Assembly: GCA_002392545.1 (NCBI GenBank)
Contig: DGHF01000229.1
Location: forward strand, 1 to 8,256
DNA length: 8,256 bases
From: Ruminococcus sp. UBA3855
GTDB lineage: Bacteria > Bacillota > Clostridia > Oscillospirales > Ruminococcaceae
Reading direction: 5' to 3'
The notes beneath the pieces were generated by a model. The model ran no database searches. It had not been told where the DNA came from and was given only the letters and a program-made list of their open reading frames with translations. Each line of letters opens with the position of its first letter. Positions within the stretch are counted from its first letter, which is position 1. Below, in pieces: positions 1 to 7,300 of the stretch. Both the position numbers and the translations under genes were made by a program.

Positions 1-162
1 GGATTAGGTACGTTAATCGCATCATTGGCGAGCCTGATTTCCTATCAGATTTACCGGAAGTCAGAGGGCGCAAAACCCATGCAATATATGCTGATATTCT
101 CTGTGGTGGGATTTGGAATGCTGGCTTTGCTGTTAGCATTTGCAACCTTTCTGAAATTTTAA
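1..162 (+). CDS. C-terminal end of a membrane transporter, possibly SLC13/citrate-transporter-like (partial)
   Basis: The frame is open from the first base and stops with TAA at 160-162, leaving 53 residues; the start lies outside the window. The fragment begins GLGTLIASLASLISYQIY, then has a short polar stretch (RKSEGAKPMQ), then a hydrophobic helix (MLIFSVVGFGMLALLLAFATFL) and ends FLKF. This fits one re-entrant or membrane segment, a short loop and a last transmembrane helix. From memory, a GLGT-x-IASLASLIS-type motif is typical of the C-terminus of ion-transporter superfamily permeases (citrate/anion or ArsB/NhaD type), so that is my tentative family; the substrate cannot be told. A hairpin terminator follows within five bases of the stop, so the gene is probably not cotranscribed with feoAB. 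Its last codons contain a copy of the GTTAGC box described upstream of feoAB. Confidence 0.6.
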   Translation, partial: GLGTLIASLASLISYQIYRKSEGAKPMQYMLIFSVVGFGMLALLLAFATFLKF

Positions 163-166
163 TGCC

Positions 167-205
167 AAACAGACAGCAGTTATTTTGATTGTTGTCTGTT
201 TTTTT
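167..205 (+). terminator. Rho-independent terminator after the transporter gene
   Basis: AAACAGACA (167-175) pairs with TGTCTGTTT (193-201). The stem can be extended inward by about three more pairs (including G-T), and it runs into a T tract at 199-205. It begins five bases after the TAA of the partial upstream gene and separates that gene from the feoAB control region. Confidence 0.85.
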
Positions 206-311
206 GCTTTTGGGGTTAGCTGATGTAATCGTTTGGACAGAATTGTGAAAATGATATAGAATGCCGATTTTGAAAAAGCTTTTTTTTGTAAGAATATTTA
301 TTTGTTAGCTA

Positions 312-340
312 TTGCAATCTTTCCGGAAGTATGTTATAAT
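312..340 (+). promoter_or_regulatory. Predicted feoAB promoter (extended -10)
   Basis: A -35-like TTGCAA (312-317) is followed by a 17-bp spacer and TATAAT (335-340), with TG at 332-333 giving an extended TGnTATAAT element. The start of transcription would be near 347, about 109 bases before the feoAB ATG. The -35 lies within the GTTAGC box at 304-319, and an 8-bp palindrome TTCCGGAA (321-328) sits in the spacer. Confidence 0.7.
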
Positions 341-350
341 AATAAAAGCG

Positions 351-367
351 TTCATGATTGTCATGAA
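351..367. promoter_or_regulatory. Inverted repeat at the feoAB transcription start (candidate operator)
   Basis: TTCATGA (351-357), spacer TTG, TCATGAA (361-367) is a perfect 7-3-7 inverted repeat at about +5 to +21 of the predicted transcript. The core TCATGA occurs again in the palindrome CTCATGAG at 410-417. Position and symmetry suit a dimeric repressor. It is not a clear Fur box (7-1-7 TGATAAT-N-ATTATCA), so a Fur-family reader is possible but not shown. Confidence 0.4.
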
Positions 368-455
368 TTTTTTCTTTGTTCTAGTTGTTAGCCACTGCAA
401 CCTGTAAAACTCATGAGAGAATGAATGATGTCAACTTTTTGGAAAGGAGAAACAA

Positions 456-2798
456 ATGAACTTAAAAGAAGCAAATATAGGGCAAACGGTAAAAGTCGTG
501 AAACTGGGGGGAGATGGTGCAATCCGTCAGCATTTCCTAGATATGGGAATTATCCCTGAAACGGAAATCACGCTGATGAAATATGCGCCGTTGGGCGACC
601 CTGTGGAACTGCGCCTGCATGGGTATGAGCTTACGCTCCGCCTTGATGATGCGGAAAAGATTGAGGTTGTTCCAGTCACGGAATCCCAAAAAGCAACCGT
701 GAAAAAGCATGGTAAAAAATCCCATGAACACCCCGGATTAGGAGAGGGCGGAAAATTCCATGCTAAAGGTGACGGCAACCCTCTGCCCGAAGGTACAATT
801 ATGAAATTCGCCCTCGTGGGAAATCAGAACAGCGGTAAAACGACATTATTCAACGTTCTGACTGGCTCAAAACAGCACGTCGGTAATTTCCCAGGGGTGA
901 CAGTTGACAGAAAAGACGGTGTAATCAAAGGTCATCCTGATACATCCATTACCGACCTACCCGGAATTTATTCTATGTCGCCTTACAGCAGTGAAGAAAT
1001 CGTTTCCAGAAATTTCGTCCTGCATGAGAAACCTCATGCCATTATCAATATTGTGGATGTGACGAACATCGAGCGTAATCTTTATTTAACCATGCAGTTA
1101 TTGGAAATGAATATTCCCATGGTAGTGGCATTGAACATGATGGACGAACTCACAGCGAATGGCGGAACGATTGATGTCAATACCATGGAAAAATTATTAG
1201 GTGTTCCAGTTGTGCCGATTTCCGCCGCAAAGAATGAAGGCATTGAAGAACTTGTGGAGCATGCCGTTCATGTGGCGCATTATCAGGAAAGACCCATCAG
1301 ACAGGATTTCTGCGACAAGACAGAAAACGGCGGTGCAGTACATCGGTGTTTACACGCAATCGCCCACTTGATTGAAGACCATGCAGAAAAGGCGGAACTT
1401 CCATTGAGATTTACCGCCAGTAAAGTTGTGGAGGGAGATTCCCTCATTATTACACAACTCGCACTTGACAACAACGAAGAAGAAACAATGGAACATATCG
1501 TGAAACAGCTCGAAAAAGAGCGTGGACTTGACAGAAGTGCATCCATTGCAGATATGCGTTTCTCGTTCATCCAAAGGCTTTGTGATGAAGCTGTCACCAA
1601 ACCAACCGAAAGCAAAGAACACATCCGAAGTCAGAAGATTGACAAATTCCTGACGGGTAAATATACAGCACTTCCGGCATTTGTCATTATTATGGTTTTG
1701 GTGTCGGTGCTGACGTTTAATGTAATTGGTGCATGGGGGCAGGAGCTGTTAGAGGGCGGTATTGACTGGCTGACAGGTGTTGTGGATGAAGCACTGACCA
1801 ATTCGAATGTCAATGAAGCCATTCACGGTTTAATTATTGATGGTATCTTTGCCGGAGTGGGGAGCGTTTTGAGTTTTTTGCCGATTATTGTTACATTATT
1901 CTTTTTCCTGTCACTTCTGGAAGACAGCGGATATATTGCAAGAGTAGCATTTTTCATGGATAAGCTCCTCCGGAAAATCGGACTTTCAGGGCGGAGCATT
2001 GTGCCGTTGCTGATTGGGTTCGGGTGTTCTGTTCCGGCGGTGATGGCGACAAGGACATTACCCAGCGAACGAGACCGGAAAATGACAGTCTTATTGACCC
2101 CGTTCATGAGCTGTACAGCGAAATACCCGATATATGGCTTTTTTATTGCAGCATTTTTCCCGAAGAGGGGCGGACTGATTGTAGCAAGCCTGTATTTACT
2201 GGGGATTATTGTGGGAATTCTTGCGGCGTGTCTTTATAAAGGGACAGTATTCAAGGGGGAAGCCGTTCCCTTTGTCATGGAGTTGCCAAATTACCGGATG
2301 CCTTCTGCGAAAAATGTTGGACAATTACTTTGGGAGAAAGCAAAGGATTTCTTGCAGAAAGCATTTTCTGTCATTTTGATTGCAACAATTGTTGTTTGGT
2401 TCTTGCAGAGTTTCGATTTACATATGAATATGGTGGAAGATGCCGAACAAAGTATTCTTGCATCATTTGCGGGAATTTTCGCCCCTATCATGAAGCCCAT
2501 TGGTTTGGGAGACTGGAGAATTGTTGTTTCACTGATTAGCGGATTCATGGCGAAAGAAAGCGTTGTCTCCACAATGGAGGTATTATATACTGACGGTGTG
2601 GAAACTGTAATGAATTCTATTTCAGCCTCTGCATTGCTGGTATTTTCATTGTTATATGCTCCGTGTGTAGCAGCGATTGCAGCCATCAAGAGAGAATTAG
2701 GCGGAAAATGGGCAGTTGCTCTGGTATTATGGCAGTGTGCAGTAGCTTGGGTAGTTTCGCTGGTTGTTTATCTGGTTGGAATGCTGGTTGTGAGGTGA
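456..2798 (+). CDS. feoB: FeoA-FeoB fusion, ferrous iron transporter
   Basis: This 780-residue inner-membrane protein should take up Fe(II). Residues 1 to about 74 form a FeoA (SH3-like) domain, with MNLKEANIGQ at the start and a typical LDMGIIPETEI segment. A charged His/Lys/Gly-rich linker (about 75-112) leads to the FeoB G domain: P-loop GNQNSGKT (122-129), G3 DLPG (167-170), G4 NMMD (227-230) and G5 SAAK (256-259). From about residue 403 there are roughly eight to ten hydrophobic segments with the FeoB gate signatures GFGCSVPA (Cys524) and PFMSCTAKYP (Cys553), both conserved Cys positions in the family. The length fits a fused FeoA plus a full FeoB. AAAGGAGA at 443-450 fixes the ATG at 456. 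It leads a three-gene operon with two small metal-associated proteins and is probably iron-repressed through the upstream boxes. FeoA-FeoB fusions are known, so this is not unusual in itself. Confidence 0.97.
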   Translation: MNLKEANIGQTVKVVKLGGDGAIRQHFLDMGIIPETEITLMKYAPLGDPVELRLHGYELTLRLDDAEKIEVVPVTESQKATVKKHGKKSHEHPGLGEGGKFHAKGDGNPLPEGTIMKFALVGNQNSGKTTLFNVLTGSKQHVGNFPGVTVDRKDGVIKGHPDTSITDLPGIYSMSPYSSEEIVSRNFVLHEKPHAIINIVDVTNIERNLYLTMQLLEMNIPMVVALNMMDELTANGGTIDVNTMEKLLGVPVVPISAAKNEGIEELVEHAVHVAHYQERPIRQDFCDKTENGGAVHRCLHAIAHLIEDHAEKAELPLRFTASKVVEGDSLIITQLALDNNEEETMEHIVKQLEKERGLDRSASIADMRFSFIQRLCDEAVTKPTESKEHIRSQKIDKFLTGKYTALPAFVIIMVLVSVLTFNVIGAWGQELLEGGIDWLTGVVDEALTNSNVNEAIHGLIIDGIFAGVGSVLSFLPIIVTLFFFLSLLEDSGYIARVAFFMDKLLRKIGLSGRSIVPLLIGFGCSVPAVMATRTLPSERDRKMTVLLTPFMSCTAKYPIYGFFIAAFFPKRGGLIVASLYLLGIIVGILAACLYKGTVFKGEAVPFVMELPNYRMPSAKNVGQLLWEKAKDFLQKAFSVILIATIVVWFLQSFDLHMNMVEDAEQSILASFAGIFAPIMKPIGLGDWRIVVSLISGFMAKESVVSTMEVLYTDGVETVMNSISASALLVFSLLYAPCVAAIAAIKRELGGKWAVALVLWQCAVAWVVSLVVYLVGMLVVR

Positions 2799-2802
2799 TT
2801 CA

Positions 2803-2964
2803 ATGAATGCAGTTGATGTGATTTTGTTAATTCTGATAACAATACTGTTTGTGAGGGCTGTCGTAATTTGTATCAGAAACAGGAAACAGGGAAAAACCTG
2901 TTGTGGAAATTGTTCTCAATGTTCGGGCTGTTGCGGATGCAGTCACGGTGAAAAAACATCATGA
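2803..2964 (+). CDS. FeoB-associated Cys-rich membrane protein
   Basis: This 53-residue gene starts four bases after the feoAB stop. It has one N-terminal transmembrane helix (VDVILLILITILFVRAVVICI, about residues 4-24), a basic stretch (RNRKQGK), and a C-terminal cluster with eight Cys in about seventeen residues: TCCGNCSQCSGCCGCSHG. Size, layout and place directly after feoB match the FeoB-associated Cys-rich family (Pfam FeoB_associated). Its proposed role is to help FeoB by binding or passing on iron at the inner face of the membrane; this is inferred from family context and not proven. The AGGTGA sequence overlapping the feoAB stop can act as the ribosome binding site, suggesting translational coupling. 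Its stop overlaps the next start by ATGA. Confidence 0.88.
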   Translation: MNAVDVILLILITILFVRAVVICIRNRKQGKTCCGNCSQCSGCCGCSHGEKTS

Positions 2965-3320
2965 CGGAAATCATTATCATTGTCATATTGGCAGGGCTGA
3001 TAATTTTCGCAGTGGTTCAGACCGTCAGGAAATTTCAGAAAGGTGGCGGATGCTGTGGAGAACACCAGCCCACTGAAAAAAGCAACTCCGCCAAAGGCAG
3101 ACGAAAAGCAGATTATCCCCACGAGATTGACATCAAAATCAACGGAATGACCTGTTCCAATTGTGCCACACGGGTGGAAAATGCACTCAACAGCATTGAC
3201 GGCGTATGGGCGAAAGTCGATTTAAACCGAAATACAGCCCATATCCGCACCAAAGAACAGCCCGATAAAAAAGCCCTCTGTGCCGTCATTGCAAAAGCCG
3301 GATATATTCCGGAGCACTGA
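2961..3320 (+). CDS. Membrane-anchored HMA-domain protein, third gene of the feo operon
   Basis: This 119-residue protein has an N-terminal transmembrane helix (TEIIIIVILAGLIIFAVVQTV, residues 2-22), then a basic stretch and a Gly-Cys motif (GGGCCG, Cys31-Cys32) resembling the FeoB-associated family. A charged linker (about 34-52) leads to a heavy-metal-associated fold (about 54-117) with the metal-binding loop GMTCSNC (Cys65, Cys68) and the strand ending AGYIPE. HMA domains bind soft metals such as Cu(I) or Zn(II) in P-type ATPases and chaperones. Why one is tied to a ferrous uptake operon is not evident; it may sense, sequester or deliver metal at the membrane. Its ATG overlaps the previous stop (ATGA) and there is only a weak ribosome binding site, so translation is probably coupled. 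The terminator at 3346-3384 follows. Confidence 0.88.
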   Translation: MTEIIIIVILAGLIIFAVVQTVRKFQKGGGCCGEHQPTEKSNSAKGRRKADYPHEIDIKINGMTCSNCATRVENALNSIDGVWAKVDLNRNTAHIRTKEQPDKKALCAVIAKAGYIPEH

Positions 3321-3345
3321 TAATGGATTAGTATAACAAATGAAG

Positions 3346-3384
3346 AACCACGGTTGAAATCATTCAGCTGTGGTTGTTTGTTTT
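3346..3384 (+). terminator. Terminator of the feo operon
   Basis: AACCACGGTTGAA (3346-3358) pairs with TTCAGCTGTGGTT (3363-3375) over 13 positions, two of them G-T, around a 4-base loop (ATCA). A T-rich tail follows (3374-3384). It ends eight bases before the -35 of the regulator gene and so separates the two transcription units. Confidence 0.85.
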
Positions 3385-3391
3385 GGAAAAC

Positions 3392-3420
3392 TTGACAAAT
3401 TTTACGATATATGATATAAT
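3392..3420 (+). promoter_or_regulatory. Consensus promoter of the AraC-family gene
   Basis: A perfect TTGACA (3392-3397), a 17-bp spacer and a perfect TATAAT (3415-3420) with an extended TG at 3412-3413. An imperfect inverted repeat, ATGATATAAT (3411-3420) and ATATTATCAT (3432-3441), with 8 of 10 matching positions, covers the -10 and start region and could be an autorepression site. A promoter this strong in front of a regulator usually needs a brake. It also shows that the in-frame ATG at 3374 cannot be the start of the downstream protein. Confidence 0.85.
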
Positions 3421-3454
3421 GAATTTGTTAGATATTATCATGAAAGGGGAAATT

Positions 3455-4192
3455 ATGATGCAGGAAGAAACTGAAAAAAAGATTGCGGAAATGTTATTTC
3501 AGCAGAGGGAGGAAGAATTTGAAAGGGCATCATTTGACCGTGAAATTGCCTTTTATGAAAGCATTGGAGCAGGGGACATGGAAATGATGCGCTTTTTTGC
3601 TGCGCCTTTATTTTGTGAGGGCTGCGGAGTATTGAGCAAGGATGCACTGAGAAACTTGAAATATCACTTTGTAGTCACTGCTGCAATGATAGCAAGATTT
3701 TGCATTAAATACGGCATGACTCCGGAAATGGCTTATCAGATGAGTGATATGTACATCATGCAGGCGGATGAATGCCACACGGAAAGGGAAGTCAGGGAAG
3801 TACACAGAAAATGTTTGGAAGGCTATACTAAAAAAATGCAGATTGTCCGTAACAGCCGGATTTATTCGAAAAAAATCGTTATGGCGATTACTTACATCAG
3901 CGAACATTTACATAGTCATATTTCACTGGAAGAAGTGGCGGAATATCTGGAAATCAGCGTTTCTTATCTTTCAAGAGCTTTCAAGCAGGAAACCGGAATG
4001 AATTTCAATGAATATGTCAATCGGGAAAAAGTCAAGGCGGCGGCGAATTTGCTGTTATATTCGGAATATTCAGACCTTGAAATCAGTAATCTGTTCGGAT
4101 TCAGTTCACAGAGTTATTTCATCAAGGTATTTCAGAAGTACATGGAAATGACTCCGAAAGCCTACAAAAAACGGTATCGTGTTTCACTTTAA
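3455..4192 (+). CDS. AraC-family transcriptional regulator
   Basis: This 245-residue DNA-binding regulator probably controls the adjacent glucanase gene. The C-terminal third is a clear AraC domain (about 139-245): KKIVMAITYISEHL, a first helix-turn-helix at about 156-181 (ISLEEVAEYLEISVSYLSRAF) and a second at about 207-239, ending with the family signature FKVFQKYMEMTP-x-AYKK in the form KVFQKYMEMTPKAYKKRY. The N-terminal part (about 1-135) has LSKDALRNLKYHFVVTAAMI and a MAYQMSDMYI segment, a helical sensor region seen in many clostridial AraC proteins; it is not the cupin arabinose pocket, and the ligand is unknown. I chose ATG 3455 because AAAGGGGA at 3443-3450 lies just upstream; ATG 3458 is equally possible, and 3374 lies upstream of the promoter. 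No clear hairpin separates it from the glucanase, so read-through is possible. Confidence 0.93.
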   Translation: MMQEETEKKIAEMLFQQREEEFERASFDREIAFYESIGAGDMEMMRFFAAPLFCEGCGVLSKDALRNLKYHFVVTAAMIARFCIKYGMTPEMAYQMSDMYIMQADECHTEREVREVHRKCLEGYTKKMQIVRNSRIYSKKIVMAITYISEHLHSHISLEEVAEYLEISVSYLSRAFKQETGMNFNEYVNREKVKAAANLLLYSEYSDLEISNLFGFSSQSYFIKVFQKYMEMTPKAYKKRYRVSL

Positions 4193-4208
4193 TTTTTTTT
4201 GGCGGTCA

Positions 4209-4234
4209 TATCAAAATATTACTATTTTTATCAA
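4209..4234. promoter_or_regulatory. Direct repeat upstream of the glucanase promoter (candidate AraC-family site)
   Basis: TATCAA occurs at 4209-4214 and 4229-4234, exactly 20 bp apart, about two helical turns, and ends eight bases before the predicted -35. TATCA at 4229-4233 also forms an inverted repeat with TGATA at 4240-4244. AraC-family activators typically bind tandem half-sites about 21 bp apart next to the -35, so this is a plausible activator site. The sequence is AT-rich and the repeat short, so chance is possible. Confidence 0.35.
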
Positions 4235-4242
4235 GAAAGTGA

Positions 4243-4271
4243 TAGAAAATATATCGATTTTGCGGTACAAT
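4243..4271 (+). promoter_or_regulatory. Predicted glucanase promoter (weak -35)
   Basis: TAGAAA (4243-4248), a 17-bp spacer and TACAAT (4266-4271). The -35 matches TTGACA at four of six positions and the -10 matches at five of six. The poor -35 beside a candidate AraC-type direct repeat suggests activator dependence. The transcript would have a leader of about 70 bases. Confidence 0.5.
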
Positions 4272-4286
4272 ATTTACAACAACAAC

Positions 4287-4309
4287 GAACCGGATGCGCT
4301 AACTGGTTC
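4287..4309 (+). other. Leader hairpin of the glucanase mRNA
   Basis: GAACCGG (4287-4293) pairs with CTGGTTC (4303-4309), including one G-T, around a 9-base loop. It lies near the 5' end of the predicted transcript and about 22 bases before the ribosome binding site. It may stabilise the mRNA; no known riboswitch class is recognised and there is no T tract. Confidence 0.4.
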
Positions 4310-4346
4310 AGTTGAAAAACGATTTCTTGAGAGGGGAAATTTAATC

Positions 4347-7300
4347 ATGAAAAAAAATATGTTACGCAAGGTCGCAGCAATCTTTGCAGCCTGCACAATG
4401 CTGACTGCTGCCGTTCCTATGAATGTTCCGGTAAGTGCCGCTGGAAACATCATCAGCAATTCTACCTTTGAAAACGGTACATCCGGCTGGGGTACTTACA
4501 AGGAGAGTGGAGGTAAGTGCTCTCTTTCTACTGAAAACGGAAGACTGGCTCTGAAGGTTTCCAATGTAGGTCAGGTGAATTACGCTGTTCAGGTTTATTA
4601 TGACATTGTTCCGCTTTACCAGAATGCAAAATATCGTTTGAAGTATGACATTTCCTGCACAATTGACAGATTCGTGGAAGGTATGATTCAGCAGAACGGC
4701 GGAACTTATCAGGCTTATACTTGGAAGGGGCTTGACCTGACCAGCACTCCGCAGACCGTTGATTATGAATTCACAATGGAAAAGGAAACCGACATCATGG
4801 CGAAGCTCCTGTTCAACTGCGGAACACAGGGCGAAGACCTCCCCGAACATACTATTTATATTGATAATGTTTCACTGGAACTGATTGACGACAGTCAGGT
4901 TGATTATTCTGCATCCAGACCCTATGAACCTTCTATCAATGTCAATCAGGTAGGCTACAAGTCCAACAGCAAGAAAGTTGCAGTTCTGAAAAATGTCGAG
5001 GGGACATCACAATTTCAGGTAGTCAATGCTGATACAGGCAGTGTGGTTTATACTGGCGACCTCTCCGCACCCATGCAGAACAGCAACGCCAATGAAACCA
5101 ACTGGCAGGCTGATTTCTCTTCCGTTACAGCAGAAGGAAATTATTACATCCAGTGCGGAAATCTCGATAAGTCCTATACATTCCATATCGGCGAAAATGC
5201 TTATGGCAATTTGCTTTCTGATTCCGTTAAAATGCTGTATCGTCAGAGATGCGGAACAGCCATTCAGGATGAAGTATTTTCTCATCCGGCTTGCCACAAT
5301 ACCATGGCGACTGTATACGGAACAAATCAGAAGATTGACGTTTCCGGCGGTTGGCATGATGCCGGCGACTATGGGCGTTATATCGTACCCGCAGCAAAGA
5401 CCATTGCAGACCTGCTTTATGCATATCAGGAGAACCCTCAGGCATTCGGCGATAATACCGGAATCCCTGAAAGCGGAAACGGAAAAGCTGATATTCTTGA
5501 TGAAGCTCGTTATGAACTCGAATGGATGCTGAAAATGCAGGCTGACAACGGCGGTGTTTATCACAAGGTTTCCTGCGCAACATTCCCAAGCTATTGTATG
5601 CCCGAAGAGGAGACTGCTGAACTGATTGTAACTCCGATTTCTTCTACTTCCACAGCTGATTTCTGTGGTGCAATGGCTCTGGCATATGAATTCTATAAGG
5701 ACGTTGACGCTGATTTCGCTAACAAGTGCCTGACAGCTGCTGAAAAGGCTTGGAGCTGGCTCGAAAGTAATCCGAACTTCTTATTCCAGAATCCGGAAGA
5801 TATTGTGACCGGTGAATATGGCGACAATTCCGACCGTGACGAACGTTATTGGGCTGCTGCACAGCTTTACCGTGCAACACAGAAAGACAATTACCTTTCC
5901 GCTCTCCAGTCCATGAGCGTTCAGGAAGGTCTTGACTGGGCAACTGTCGGCGACTATGGAAATATTGCAATTCTCACCATGAAGGGCATTGACAAGAATT
6001 CCGACGTTTACCAGAAAGCAAAGTCCGCTGTTATCGCTCAGGCAGATAAGCTCATGAAAACCAGCAATGCACAGCCCTATCAGGTTGCAAGAAGTAAGTT
6101 TGACTGGGGCAGCAATATGACTGTTGCAAACTGCGGTGTTGTCCTCGGCATGGCTTACAAGCTCACAGGTGAGCAGAATTATCTGAACGCAGCAGAAGCA
6201 CAGCTGAATTATTTGCTTGGTGTCAATCCGTTGGGCGAATGCTTTGTCACAGGCTATGGCACAGTTTCTCCGCAGAATCCGCACCACAGACCTTCTATGG
6301 CAAAGGGTCAGGCAAGCCCTGCAATGCTTGTTGGTGGTGTCAATTCCAATCTGGAAGACAGTGCAGCAAAGGCTTACCTCGCTGATGTTGCTCCTGCAAA
6401 GTGCTATGTTGATAACTCCGAAAGCTATTCTACAAATGAAATCTGCATTTACTGGAATTCTCCTCTGACTTACCTCATGACAGTGACAGACGGCAACACC
6501 ATTCAGGATGAGCCTGTTGTTCAGCCAACTGAACCAGTGACCGAACCGACTGAACCCGTGACAGAACCTACACAGCCTGTTGTTGAACCCACTCAGCCCA
6601 CAACTCCTTCCGGAAATGTTACTTACGGCGACGTTGATGGTGACGGCGATGTTGATATTATCGACGTTCTGACACTCAATCAGTATCTGCTCGGCGTGAA
6701 TGAAGAGCCTATCCACGAAGCAAACGCAGACGTTGACAATGACAAGGTTATCAATGATACAGATGCTATGAATATCTTGAAGTCTCTTGTAAAGCTCACC
6801 ACATTGCCTGTCGGCGGTTCTGCTCCGGTCGTTCAGCCTACAGAAGCAACGACAGAAATTGCACAGCCTGTTTCCGGCGATGACAAGGGCACGGAAATGA
6901 ATGCGAATGCTACCATGGTTGCAAATTTCCGTAACGGCGAATCTCAGTACTTCTTTGCATCCAACGGCTGGACAAATGGCAGTTGCTTCGACTGCTGGTG
7001 GTATAAGGAAAATACTTCCTTCAATGACGGCTGTCTGAATCTGACAATTGACGGCGACCGTGCAAACAAGCACATGTATTCCGGTGCAGAATATCGTACT
7101 GTTGATTTCTACAGATATGGCTATTATGAAACATCCATGCAGGCTATCAAGAATGATGGTGTTGTTTCTTCCTTCTTCACTTACACAGGTCCTTCCGACA
7201 ATAACCCTTGGGATGAAATCGACATTGAAATCCTCGGTAAGGACACCACAAAGGTACAGTTCAACTACTACACCAACGGTGTTGGTCAGCACGAATATAT

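Larger units (their letters stand above)
132..402 (+). repeat. Array of four GTTAGC-N4-GYAAYC boxes upstream of feoAB
   Basis: Four copies of an imperfect palindrome occur in the same orientation: GTTAGCatttGCAACC (132-147), GTTAGCtgatGTAATC (215-230), GTTAGCtattGCAATC (304-319) and GTTAGCcactGCAACC (387-402). Starts are 83, 89 and 83 bp apart, close to 8 to 8.5 helical turns. The copies at 302-320 and 385-403 match at 16 of 19 positions (TTGTTAGC-N-A-N-TGCAA-N-CT). The third box overlaps the predicted -35 of feoAB and the fourth lies in the untranslated leader, the placement expected of operators for a metal-responsive repressor. The first box lies inside the coding end of the upstream gene. 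The half-site GTTAG recalls DtxR-type sites, but the 16-bp spacing differs from the classical DtxR/IdeR box, so the protein that binds is unknown. Confidence 0.6.

Noticed and set aside
425..560. Small upstream frame starting ATGATG in the feoAB leader (analogous to the ATGATG at 8116)
   Set aside because: It overlaps the feoAB start out of frame, has no ribosome binding site and no recognisable protein. The similarity is at the DNA leader level only.
3374..3454. Upstream in-frame start (ATG 3374) for the AraC-family protein
   Set aside because: It lies within the feo terminator stem and upstream of the consensus promoter, so it would not be on the transcript. ATG 3455 has the ribosome binding site.
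4298..4303. Reverse-strand GTTAGC (GCTAAC) in the glucanase leader as a further box
   Set aside because: The bases at the expected second half-site do not fit (CCGGTT against GCAAYC), and the hexamer is part of a local hairpin. A second reverse copy at 5718-5723 inside the GH9 coding region also lacks the second half.
4179..4346. Upstream extension of the glucanase frame to 4179
   Set aside because: It overlaps the end of the AraC gene and the promoter region. The signal peptide and GAGGGGAAA ribosome binding site place the start at 4347.
6510..6611. CRISPR-like or satellite repeat
   Set aside because: The repeats are short, degenerate and in frame, and encode a Pro-Thr-Glu linker. There are no spacers or cas genes in the window.
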